Assembly: GCA_049451635.1 (NCBI GenBank)
Contig: JBMTVT010000002.1
Location: 1 to 63,250, forward strand
Direction of reading: 5' to 3'
Origin: JBMTVT01 sp049451635
GTDB taxonomy: Bacteria > Bacteroidota > Bacteroidia > Flavobacteriales > Flavobacteriaceae
DNA: 63,250 bases
Shown piece by piece: positions 7,039 through 14,592 of this stretch (positions are counted from its first letter, which is position 1; each line of letters opens with the position of its first letter). The position numbers were made by a program, and so were the translations under genes. The notes under the pieces were generated by a model. It saw nothing but the letters and a program-made list of their open reading frames with translations, made no database searches and was not told where the DNA came from.

Positions 7039-7665
7039 TTAATCTAAATGATATATCTCCATAATATCCCTAAGATATTTTTCAAAATCAATTTTTAAAT
7101 CAATCAGTTTCCCGGTATGCACATCAAAAACCCAACCGTGTACTTTTAGCCCTCTATCTCTATAAGCCTTTTGTACAGCGGCTGTTTTAATAAGGTTTAC
7201 ACATTGCTCCTTAACATTAAGCTCTACTAAACGGTCGTATTTTTTTTCTTCATCAGTAATGCTGTTAAGTTCCAATTTATGGATTCTGTAAACATCGCGA
7301 ATATTTCTTAACCAACCGTTAAGCACGCCTAAATCTGCCGATTGCATTGCAGCTTTAACACCTCCACATGCATAATGACCACAAACTACAACGTGATTTA
7401 CTTTTAAATGGGTTACTGCATATTCCACAACCGACATGGTATTTAGATCTATGCTTATAACCATATTCGCTATATTACGGTGCACAAATACCTCTCCAGG
7501 TTTTGCTCCCATAAGTTCTTCGGCAGTTACACGGCTATCGCTACAACCTATATAAAGTAATTCTGGATTTTGACCTTTACCAAGTTCTTCAAAATAATTA
7601 TCTTGAATTTTTAGTTTGTCTTTTATCCACTGCTTGTTATTCTTGAATACTTGGTCTAAATTCAT
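7039..7665 (-). CDS. can: Beta-class carbonic anhydrase (first copy)
   Basis: Interconverts CO2 and bicarbonate in the cytoplasm. The 208 residues carry every beta-CA landmark: zinc ligands Cys41, His97 and Cys100 in GCSDSR and CGHYACGG, and the Asp43-Arg45 dyad. The spacing matches the E. coli Can type. The gene lies three bases after the SulP stop, so the pair is one message, and the functional link is direct: a bicarbonate-family transporter with the enzyme that uses or makes its substrate. A second, divergent carbonic anhydrase lies about 2.7 kb away in the same block and has a different spacing, so the two are not a recent duplication. Confidence 0.95.
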   Translation of the reverse strand: MNLDQVFKNNKQWIKDKLKIQDNYFEELGKGQNPELLYIGCSDSRVTAEELMGAKPGEVFVHRNIANMVISIDLNTMSVVEYAVTHLKVNHVVVCGHYACGGVKAAMQSADLGVLNGWLRNIRDVYRIHKLELNSITDEEKKYDRLVELNVKEQCVNLIKTAAVQKAYRDRGLKVHGWVFDVHTGKLIDLKIDFEKYLRDIMEIYHLD

Positions 7666-7668
7666 AGT

Positions 7669-9531
7669 TTAGCTTACGTTTTTTACGTTTTCTTTAATCC
7701 ATTTCATGCAATCTTTAAAGGTATCAAATATATGTTTGCGCGGAATTAAATCTGGAATAATATCAATACGTTCCATCATATATTTGGGCTGTTTTAACAA
7801 TCCAACAAAAAGCACTTCTATATTTTTTTTATTCAATTCTTGAAGCATGTCTTCCATGGCGTATAACCCAGATTGATCCATATATTGCATACGCCCAAGC
7901 CTAATAACTACTGTTTTAGCGGTATCTGGTATTTGTGCTGTTAATTGTTGGAAATCGCTGGTTGAACCAAAAAACAAAGGTCCTTTTAAGTGCTTTATAA
8001 AAACTTCCTCTTTTAAGTTTTTAGGAAAATTAACTTCATCGGCCCAAGCTTCTTCTTTTAATGGTTTTACATCGCTACGCTCTGCCGTTAAATCGCCAAT
8101 TTTTTTCATAAACATCAAAGAAGCTATCACCAATCCAATACCAACCGCATAAACTAAGTTCCAAAAGGTTGAAAGTATTAAAACAACGAGCATTATTAAA
8201 ACTTCGGAACTCATTTTTAAAGGGCCAATTTTTATGTCTTTCGGCAAACTTGGAATGGCTTTTAAGCCTTTATAATCCATAACACCAATACCAACTGTAA
8301 TTAAAATACCAGCTAAAACTGCCGCTGGAATTTTTGATGCTATGGGCCCTAACCCTAAAAGAATTACCAATAGCATGATACCGGCTATCATCCCTGATAA
8401 TTTTGTTTTCCCGCCTGAGGTAATATTAACTACTGTTCTAATAGTGGCCCCTGCACCTGGAATACCCCCAAAAATTGCGGCTATACTATTGCCAATACCT
8501 TGACCAACTAGTTCTTTATTGGGGTTGTGTTTTGTTTTAGTCATATTATCGGCTACCACACTGGTAAGTAAGGAATCTATAGCTCCTAAAAGTGCTAAAG
8601 TTAATGCAGTAAAAATGTAGGGTGTTACACTACTGAGCTTAAAGCTGGTGAAAATTTCTAAATTGGGAAGAGGCAACCCACTCGGGATTTCTTCTATAGG
8701 TCTGCAATTTAAACCAAAACCAACTGCTATTCCAGACATAACAATCAATGCTACCAAAGTACTGGGGACCGCTTTAGTAATACGTTTAAATCCATAAATA
8801 ATAAAAATAGTTCCCAAAGCTAAAATCAATTCTAGCCAATTGATGTTTTTTATGGCTCTTGGAAACGATTTAATGGCACCTAATGCTCCAGAGGCTTCCT
8901 TAGCTGCCAATGTTTGGGACTCTTTTAAAATATCTGCTTGTGTCGTCTTTTCTGCTCTATCTATAGTTTCCTTAAAATCTTCGAGCACTAAAATCCCCTC
9001 GCCAGCTTCTTCTTTTAAAATATTTTCTAATATAACTTCATCAGCTTGAGGTTTAAACGTATTAACAAATTCCATGTCTTCTTTTGGATAATATCCTAAT
9101 GAAGGTAGCACTTGGGTGAGTAAAATAATAACCCCAATGGCGGTCATAAAACCAGAAACTACAGGGTAAGGAATATAACGGATGTACTTACCTAAGCCTA
9201 AAACCCCAAGACCGATCTGCATTAACCCAGCAAGCAAAAAAACTGTTAATATTACTGGAAGAGCTTTGGTTACATCACCATCATTTACAGCTATAATACC
9301 CGCAATAACCACCATACTAACAGCAGTCATTGGAGCTGTTGGACCTGAAATTTGGGTACTGGTACCACCAAAAAGAGCCGCAAAAAAACTGATGAAAATA
9401 GCCCCATAAAGTCCCGCCGTTGGCCCTAACCCTGATGACACACCAAAAGCCAATGCTAATGGAAGTGCCACTATACCAGCTGTGATACCGCCAAAAGCAT
9501 CACCTTTTATGTTTGAAAATAAATTTTTCAT
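7669..9531 (-). CDS. SulP-family anion transporter with STAS domain (first copy)
   Basis: A 620-residue inner-membrane transporter. Residues about 10-145 and 232-490 hold the SulP membrane domain, including GLGPTAGLYGAIF and GTSTQISGPTAPMTAV near the N-terminus, and GQGIGNSIAAIFGGIPGAGATIRT in the second half. The C-terminal STAS domain (about 500-610) contains VVIRLGRMQYMDQSGLYAMED. SulP proteins carry sulfate, bicarbonate or other anions; linkage to a carbonic anhydrase suggests bicarbonate, by inference. An unusual hydrophilic stretch of about 85 residues (148-232, acidic and helical) separates two membrane segments; the second SulP in this block has a much shorter linker there. Confidence 0.93.
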   Translation of the reverse strand: MKNLFSNIKGDAFGGITAGIVALPLALAFGVSSGLGPTAGLYGAIFISFFAALFGGTSTQISGPTAPMTAVSMVVIAGIIAVNDGDVTKALPVILTVFLLAGLMQIGLGVLGLGKYIRYIPYPVVSGFMTAIGVIILLTQVLPSLGYYPKEDMEFVNTFKPQADEVILENILKEEAGEGILVLEDFKETIDRAEKTTQADILKESQTLAAKEASGALGAIKSFPRAIKNINWLELILALGTIFIIYGFKRITKAVPSTLVALIVMSGIAVGFGLNCRPIEEIPSGLPLPNLEIFTSFKLSSVTPYIFTALTLALLGAIDSLLTSVVADNMTKTKHNPNKELVGQGIGNSIAAIFGGIPGAGATIRTVVNITSGGKTKLSGMIAGIMLLVILLGLGPIASKIPAAVLAGILITVGIGVMDYKGLKAIPSLPKDIKIGPLKMSSEVLIMLVVLILSTFWNLVYAVGIGLVIASLMFMKKIGDLTAERSDVKPLKEEAWADEVNFPKNLKEEVFIKHLKGPLFFGSTSDFQQLTAQIPDTAKTVVIRLGRMQYMDQSGLYAMEDMLQELNKKNIEVLFVGLLKQPKYMMERIDIIPDLIPRKHIFDTFKDCMKWIKENVKNVS

Positions 9532-9581
9532 TCTTAATGATTGATTTAAAACTTCTAAGATAACCCTTCTTATTTCAAAAA

Positions 9582-9609
9582 AAAAGTCAATACCGAAGTA
9601 TTGACTTTT
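9582..9609 (-). terminator. Terminator after the DUF2490 gene
   Basis: AAAAGTCAATAC-CGAA-GTATTGACTTTT is a perfect 12-base-pair stem with a four-base loop; on the minus strand it runs into an uninterrupted T tract. It lies between the DUF2490 stop and the start of the first SulP gene, and so divides the carbon block into two transcription units. Confidence 0.9.
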
Positions 9610-9630
9610 AAATTTAACCTATTGTTTCCT

Positions 9631-10299
9631 TTAGAAGTTTACAAAAGTTATGATATTAAATTGGTCTCTGCTTGTGGTTTCAAAAAACTGATTCATATAG
9701 CCTGCTTCAACCCGTATATTTTTATTAATATTATATCCTAAGCCACCATAAAGCCTATTTCTGTCAAATATTGATGTTTTGGTGTTTAAAAATATTTCAT
9801 TGTAAGCTGATAGATAAAACTTGTTGGTGCTGTCTTCTTTAACGCCTATCGGAATATTTAGTGATAAAAAGTATCTAAAACGCATTTTAAAATCGCTTTC
9901 AACAAAACGTTGTTCAAACCTATATCGATGTCCTAATTTTACATTGCCAACTTTTTGATTAGACGTAAATTGTTGAAAAATTCTATGCTCATTTACCGAT
10001 ACTTTTTCGTTAGTATTCCCAATATAATTTTCAGATAAAATATAGCCGTAACCCAATAGTACATTATTTTTACCTTCATTAAAAGTATATCCTAATCCTG
10101 TTCTTAAAAGCAATTGTTCTAAATCTCCAATGGCATTGTAATTTCGGTATTGTACTTCATTGTGAATATTCCATTTTTGGTTTAATTTTTTATTACCTAT
10201 ATATATTAACCAGTTGCCAAAATTACCCTCTTGCGCTTGAATAAACAAAGGCAGCATCAATATAAAAATCAATACTACCCTGCATATTTTCCTTTTCAT
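9631..10299 (-). CDS. DUF2490 outer-membrane protein
   Basis: From the ATG at 10297-10299 the protein has 222 residues and begins with a signal peptide, MKRKICRVVLIFILMLPLFIQAQ; an upstream in-frame ATG at 10332 would put eleven polar residues before it and overlap the preceding gene. The mature protein alternates short amphipathic strands with aromatic ends (WNIHNEVQYRNYNAIGDLEQ, LLRTGLGYTF, LGYGYILSE, KLGHRYRFEQRF) and closes with an aromatic C-terminus, FNIITFVNF, as outer-membrane barrels do. This matches DUF2490, a family of small porin-like proteins of unknown role. Being last in the SulP2-USP-CA2 unit, it could be an outer-membrane route or sensor for that system, but that is inference. 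Confidence 0.85.
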   Translation of the reverse strand: MKRKICRVVLIFILMLPLFIQAQEGNFGNWLIYIGNKKLNQKWNIHNEVQYRNYNAIGDLEQLLLRTGLGYTFNEGKNNVLLGYGYILSENYIGNTNEKVSVNEHRIFQQFTSNQKVGNVKLGHRYRFEQRFVESDFKMRFRYFLSLNIPIGVKEDSTNKFYLSAYNEIFLNTKTSIFDRNRLYGGLGYNINKNIRVEAGYMNQFFETTSRDQFNIITFVNF

Positions 10300-10324
10300 A
10301 ATATTATCTCCCATTGAGGTACTT

Positions 10325-10954
10325 CTAGTCATAAAATTCTACCGCACCCGAATTAATATCATACATAGCGCCAATGATTTTTATTTCACCATTCTTTTCC
10401 ATTTCTGTTAGAATAGGGCTTTCATTGTGGATTCTTTGAATGGTTAATTCTACATTCTTTTTTGATACGCTATCAACAAATTCCAAATTATTTGAATTTC
10501 TTAAGCTTTCATCTTTAGGTTCTGTTACGGCTCTAACAGCTGGATCAATTTTTTCAATAAGCTTGGTTAAGTTACCCATTTTAGCATGGTCGCAAGCACC
10601 TTTTATGGCGCCACAACTAGTGTGGCCCAATACTACGATAAGTTTTGTTCCAGCAAGTTTACAGGCAAATTCCATACTTCCTAAAATATCTTCGTTTACG
10701 AAGTTTCCGGCAATCCTTACACTAAAAATATCACCTAATCCTTGGTCGAAAACCAATTCTGCTGATACTCTGGAGTCGATACAACTTAAAATAGTGGCAA
10801 ACGGAAATTGCCCGTCGCTGGTATCATTAACTTGCTCCAATAAGTTTCTGTTAGCTTTAAGGTTTAGCTGAAATCTTTGGTTACCTTCTTTCAAAAATTG
10901 CAACGCCTTTTCTGGAGTCATGGTAGCTTGCGTTTCTCTTGTATGTGCTTTCAT
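10325..10954 (-). CDS. Beta-class carbonic anhydrase (second copy)
   Basis: A 209-residue beta carbonic anhydrase. Zinc ligands are Cys58, His111 and Cys114 in LSCIDSR and LGHTSCGA, with Asp60-Arg62 as the catalytic dyad. The N-terminal TPEKALQFLKEGNQRF helix and the central VRIAGNFVNEDILGSMEFA are typical of the group often annotated as a carbonic anhydrase of the cyanobacterial/plant-like subclade. There is no signal peptide in MKAHTRETQATM, so the enzyme is cytoplasmic. It sits 23 bases after the universal stress protein gene and before DUF2490, in one unit with the second SulP. Both carbonic anhydrases appear catalytically intact. Confidence 0.94.
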   Translation of the reverse strand: MKAHTRETQATMTPEKALQFLKEGNQRFQLNLKANRNLLEQVNDTSDGQFPFATILSCIDSRVSAELVFDQGLGDIFSVRIAGNFVNEDILGSMEFACKLAGTKLIVVLGHTSCGAIKGACDHAKMGNLTKLIEKIDPAVRAVTEPKDESLRNSNNLEFVDSVSKKNVELTIQRIHNESPILTEMEKNGEIKIIGAMYDINSGAVEFYD

Positions 10955-10977
10955 AATTATATCTTTTTAAATTTTAT

Positions 10978-11811
10978 TTAAATAGGGTTACGGCTTAATT
11001 GCTTTACTCCTGATAACAATAACGGTATATTAAGGTTGCTAATAATGTCGTCAATATTAGAAATTGTTTGTCTAGACTTACTTGTTGTATTTCCTTCGGT
11101 TCTATCTAAACATAACAAATTAATATTATTTTTAAACATATAGTTTGAGAGGTTTTTGATGGTATTATCATTATGCTCAAACACGAATTCAACCACATCT
11201 TTACCTAATTCGTTGCTTGAATGTTTTAATTCATTTGAGTTTTTTATAACCTTAAAAGATTTGAATGGTTTATTTGTATGATTCATTAAATCTTTTTCAA
11301 ATTCAAAATTGAAAGTACCATCCGAATTATTGAGCAACCCAAGGGTAAGTTTTTTATTTGGCTCGATAACCTGTTCATCAGGAGATATCATAATTACCCC
11401 TTTATGCTGCTTTAATACAAGTTGTATGATGTTATCACCCATTAATTTTATTGTTTTTGGTTTTCGTTTTCCAAGTACAATAATATCTGGATTTAAGGCT
11501 TTTATACAGCTCTCTATTTCACTTTTTACATTACCGAATGATAATGTGGGGCTTATGCCTATGTTATGCGTTTTAGAAATAGGTGTTGTTAAATTTAAAA
11601 TCTCTTTTTTTAAGGCAAAATGTTCTTCGTTTATTGTACGCATTGCCGATAGTTGGCTTTCTTTTTCTACAATTTCTGAAGGCTTTTTTACGCATAAAAA
11701 ATGTATCTCGCCATGAATCATTTTAGCAAGACTTACAGAATTTTTTAGCATGGTACTAGTAGACTTGTTTAAATCTGAAAGCACTAATATTTTATACTTA
11801 TTCTTTTTCAT
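10978..11811 (-). CDS. Universal stress protein family protein
   Basis: A 277-residue cytoplasmic protein. The N-terminal half is a clear UspA-type fold: KYKILVLSDLNKSTSTMLKNSVSLAKMI, then LNPDIIVLGKRKPK and GDNIIQLVLKQHKGVIMIS. The C-terminal half looks like a second, diverged domain (LTLGLLNNSD, NLLCLDRTEGNTTSKSRQTISNI, NIPLLLSG). The usual nucleotide loop GxxGxxxxxxxGS is not clearly present, so ATP binding is doubtful. It lies five bases after the SulP2 stop. From memory, universal stress proteins are often next to SulP/carbonic anhydrase pairs in Bacteroidota, and some bind regulators of carbon uptake; a role in tuning the transporter is inference. Confidence 0.85.
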   Translation of the reverse strand: MKKNKYKILVLSDLNKSTSTMLKNSVSLAKMIHGEIHFLCVKKPSEIVEKESQLSAMRTINEEHFALKKEILNLTTPISKTHNIGISPTLSFGNVKSEIESCIKALNPDIIVLGKRKPKTIKLMGDNIIQLVLKQHKGVIMISPDEQVIEPNKKLTLGLLNNSDGTFNFEFEKDLMNHTNKPFKSFKVIKNSNELKHSSNELGKDVVEFVFEHNDNTIKNLSNYMFKNNINLLCLDRTEGNTTSKSRQTISNIDDIISNLNIPLLLSGVKQLSRNPI

Positions 11812-11816
11812 GGCAT

Positions 11817-13409
11817 TTAACTTAAACTTAGGTTGGATTTTGGTCTGGTTCTAAAAAATTCTATAAAGCTTTCCGGGTTTTCTTCAACACCTCGTTTTGA
11901 TACTAATTTAATATCAATGTTTCGCTCTTTGGCTTTATAGAGAAAATCTTCAAGAATTTCAATAATATCATTATCCAAATACCTAGTATTTAAAAGATTG
12001 AGCTCTAAATTGGTGTCTCTTGGTAAGCTATCTAATTCTTTTAAAATAGCCCCTTTGTTGAAAAAAGTAACCTCTTCGGCAAGTGTCATTTTTATTTTAT
12101 GCTTACCATTACTTTTATCTTCAATATGAAGGAAGTGTGAGTTTTGATAGCTTTTTAACAGAATAACTACAATACCAACTGCAAGACCCAAACCAATGCC
12201 ATATAAAAGATCTATAAATACAATTCCCAAAACGGTTACTGTAAACGGAATAAATTGTTTCCATCCTAGATTGTACATTTTTTTGAATAAAGAAGGTTTA
12301 GCCAATTTATACCCAACCACCAGTAAAATTGCAGCAAGAACTGATAAAGGAATCATGTTTAGTAGCTTTGGTATTAAAATTACAGATATCAATAGAAAAA
12401 AACCATGAATTATAGCAGACATTTTTGAAACGCCTCCCGATTGAATATTTGCCGAACTACGAACAATTACTTGTGTTATGGGCAACCCACCAATTAAACC
12501 AGATAGTATATTACCAGTACCTTGTGCTAATAATTCTCTATTGGTTGGTGTCACATTTTTATGAGGGTCTAGTTTATCTGTTGCTTCAACACACAACAAA
12601 GTTTCTAAACTAGCTACAAGTGCAATAGTGAATGCAACAATCCAAACATCGGAATTTGTAATAACACTAAAATTTGGAAAACTAAACTGAGCTAAGAATG
12701 ATGTAGCATCTTCGGGAACAGGCACGCTAACCAAATGTGATTGCGAAATAGCAAACATATCATCTGATTTTGTTAACGCGTAAAAAACAATTCCTAAAAC
12801 AACCGCCACGAGCGGCCCTTGAATGAGTTCAAAAATTTTGGCTTTTTTAGTTAGCACTTTATCCCAAAGAATTAAAATAGCTAGACCAATAATACCAATA
12901 ACCATAGAGCCAACTGTAATATTATCAAATATGTGTAAAATTGCCGAAAACGTGTTTTCGCCCGAAGCTTCAAAAAAGCTATCTGCTCCTTCTGGCTCAG
13001 CATCATAACCAAAAAAATGCGGTATTTGTTTTAGGATAATAATAATACCTATACCTGTTAGCATACCTTTTATTACTGATGAAGGAAAATAATACCCAAT
13101 AATTCCAGCTTTTAAAACGCCAAATAAAAGTTGGATTATACCTCCTAAAACAACCGCCACAAGGAAGTTTTGATAGCCCCCCAAAGTGCCTATAGCTGTT
13201 AGTACAATGGCAGCTAAACCTGCTGCTGGCCCACTTACGCCTATATTGGAGCCACTTAAAGACCCGACAACAATACCCCCAATTACACCAGCTATTAACC
13301 CTGAGAAAAGTGGTGCCCCACTAGCTAATGCGATACCCAAACATAGTGGTAAAGCAACAAAAAATACAACTATACTCGCTGGTAAGTCTTTTTTAATAGT
13401 TTTAAACAT
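11817..13409 (-). CDS. SulP-family anion transporter with STAS domain (second copy)
   Basis: From the ATG at 13407-13409 the protein has 530 residues and starts MFKTIKKDLPASIVVFFVALPLCLGIALASG, the usual SulP N-terminus; an upstream in-frame ATG at 13442 falls inside a palindrome and is unlikely. Signature stretches are GSNIGVSGPAAGLAAIVLTA, GTGNILSGLIGGLPITQVIVRSSANI and a C-terminal STAS-like part (TNLELNLLNTRYLDNDIIEILEDFL) that is shorter and more degenerate than in the first copy. From memory this branch (GGLPITQVIVRSSAN) is widespread in marine bacteria beside carbonic anhydrases and is considered a probable bicarbonate transporter. It is not a recent duplicate of the first SulP. Confidence 0.93.
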   Translation of the reverse strand: MFKTIKKDLPASIVVFFVALPLCLGIALASGAPLFSGLIAGVIGGIVVGSLSGSNIGVSGPAAGLAAIVLTAIGTLGGYQNFLVAVVLGGIIQLLFGVLKAGIIGYYFPSSVIKGMLTGIGIIIILKQIPHFFGYDAEPEGADSFFEASGENTFSAILHIFDNITVGSMVIGIIGLAILILWDKVLTKKAKIFELIQGPLVAVVLGIVFYALTKSDDMFAISQSHLVSVPVPEDATSFLAQFSFPNFSVITNSDVWIVAFTIALVASLETLLCVEATDKLDPHKNVTPTNRELLAQGTGNILSGLIGGLPITQVIVRSSANIQSGGVSKMSAIIHGFFLLISVILIPKLLNMIPLSVLAAILLVVGYKLAKPSLFKKMYNLGWKQFIPFTVTVLGIVFIDLLYGIGLGLAVGIVVILLKSYQNSHFLHIEDKSNGKHKIKMTLAEEVTFFNKGAILKELDSLPRDTNLELNLLNTRYLDNDIIEILEDFLYKAKERNIDIKLVSKRGVEENPESFIEFFRTRPKSNLSLS

Positions 13410-13424
13410 ATTATAATAAGTTTT

Positions 13425-13471
13425 GCTTTTGGTGTATACCAAAAGCGGTTAAAAATTAGGTAAAATTTACC
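13425..13471 (-). promoter_or_regulatory. Two palindromes upstream of the second SulP gene
   Basis: The 77-base gap before SulP2 contains a perfect nine-base-pair inverted repeat, GCTTTTGGT-GTAT-ACCAAAAGC (13425-13446), 16 bases from the ATG, and a perfect 13-base palindrome, GGTAAA-A-TTTACC (13459-13471). They could be operators for a regulator or an RNA hairpin in the leader. There is no T tract after the first, so it is not a simple terminator. Confidence 0.5.
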
Positions 13472-13486
13472 CTATAAAATCAGTAA

Positions 13487-13777
13487 TTATAATATGTAAT
13501 TTTCGGGAGGTGGGGATATTAAATTTAAATGGGGCTTAGGATACTTTTTAAAAAAGTAGGCTATGTCATCTAAATTATCTAATGCTAGAATGTTATTTGT
13601 ATGGTTTAAATCTTGAGGTGATTGTATTTTAATTTTTGATGTTTCTTCTTCTTCTTCTGCAATACTATAGAACATAGAAATATCTACAGAATCATCAATA
13701 GCAATAATTATTGAAGGCGCAGAAATAAGCGCCAAAAGTAATATTGAAAAGAAAATTGCAATAGCGTTTTTATGCAT
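13487..13777 (-). CDS. Small exported protein upstream of SulP2
   Basis: A 96-residue protein with an N-terminal membrane segment or signal peptide, MHKNAIAIFFSILLLALISAPSIIIA, followed by DDSVDISMFYSIAEEEEE and a proline-rich C-terminus, YPKPHLNLISPPPENYIL. No lipobox cysteine is present, so it is either secreted to the periplasm or anchored by its first helix. I recall similar small proteins in this position in other Flavobacteriaceae, with the same PKPHLNLISPPPE ending, which supports a real gene. It is first in the SulP2 unit, with a clear TAnnTTTG promoter element 18 bases upstream. Function unknown; a partner or chaperone of the transporter is possible. Confidence 0.75.
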   Translation of the reverse strand: MHKNAIAIFFSILLLALISAPSIIIAIDDSVDISMFYSIAEEEEETSKIKIQSPQDLNHTNNILALDNLDDIAYFFKKYPKPHLNLISPPPENYIL

Positions 13778-13794
13778 TTCAAAATGTTGAATTA

Positions 13795-13802
13795 CAAATA
13801 TA
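13795..13802 (-). promoter_or_regulatory. -7 element of the SulP2/carbonic anhydrase unit
   Basis: On the minus strand TATATTTG matches TAnnTTTG and lies 18 bases before the ATG of the small exported protein. About 19 bases further upstream there is only TTTTC instead of TTG/TTTG, so the -33 part is weak. Placement between this gene and the end of batE fits a new transcription start. Confidence 0.55.
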
Positions 13803-13832
13803 ACATTTCAATCTTAGAAAACTGTTAAACTT

Positions 13833-14591
13833 TTAAAAGTCGTTCAACATTTTTATGTCCTCTGAAACAACCCATCCTGTTTTTCCATCAGAAATTTTTA
13901 TTTTTTTCCAATCTTTATACGTCTGTACCACCTGTACTTTTGTGCCTTCATGAAGTCTAAAAGCCTCTTCGCTTCTGTTGTTTGGGTCGTTCTTAACTTT
14001 ACATTCCTGAACAAAAATAATAGCAGGGTTGTCACTTTTTCCCAAACTATATTTATGAAATGCAAATGCCAATGTTATAAAAACCAGTACTAAAGCACTT
14101 ATACTGCTTATAAATGCAAATCGTTTTTTTGCAGTCGAGTAAGAAAAATAATAGATTAAAAATAATACTACAAAGCTAAAAACCAAGACGACTGAGGTTT
14201 TTGCCCATGCGTCAAACGAGAGTTTGTTACTTGTACTTTTAATGATTTTTGAGAATCCCGCATCAGGTATTATATCAATTGCATCAACAGTCATGTTTCT
14301 TGCAAAGGCTATATTATTCTTTATATCTGGATCGTTCGGTGCTAACTGCAATGCTTTTTCGTAATAATAAATACTTGGAGCAATGTTGTTAAGTTTGTAA
14401 TGGGCATTTGCCATATTATAATACAGGTCTGCAGAATGCTTGCCAGTTTCTAAAATAGCCTTATAATTATCTAAAGCCTCGGCATATTTTCCTTCATTAT
14501 ATAAAGTGTTGGCCTTTTCAAATAAAGCTTTGTTTTGTGCCAAAGTCGAAAAACTTAACAAAAATAACTGTATGTATATTAGGTATTTCAT
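13833..14591 (-). CDS. batE: BatE: TPR and SH3 protein of the Bat operon
   Basis: From the ATG at 14589-14591 the protein has 252 residues and starts with a signal peptide, MKYLIYIQLFLLSFSTLAQ. Residues about 20-90 are tetratricopeptide repeats (ALFEKANTLYNEGKYAEALDNY, ADLYYNMANAHYKLNN, SIYYYEKALQLAPND). Two membrane helices follow (around 118-140 and 147-165), then a bacterial SH3 domain at the C-terminus (EAFRLHEGTKVQVVQ, DWKKIKISDGKTGWV). This layout is that of BatE in the Bacteroides aerotolerance operon. It lies one base after the batD stop and is the last gene of the unit. The longer start at 14612 would overlap batD and precede the signal peptide. Confidence 0.88.
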   Translation of the reverse strand: MKYLIYIQLFLLSFSTLAQNKALFEKANTLYNEGKYAEALDNYKAILETGKHSADLYYNMANAHYKLNNIAPSIYYYEKALQLAPNDPDIKNNIAFARNMTVDAIDIIPDAGFSKIIKSTSNKLSFDAWAKTSVVLVFSFVVLFLIYYFSYSTAKKRFAFISSISALVLVFITLAFAFHKYSLGKSDNPAIIFVQECKVKNDPNNRSEEAFRLHEGTKVQVVQTYKDWKKIKISDGKTGWVVSEDIKMLNDF

Positions 14592-14592
14592 C

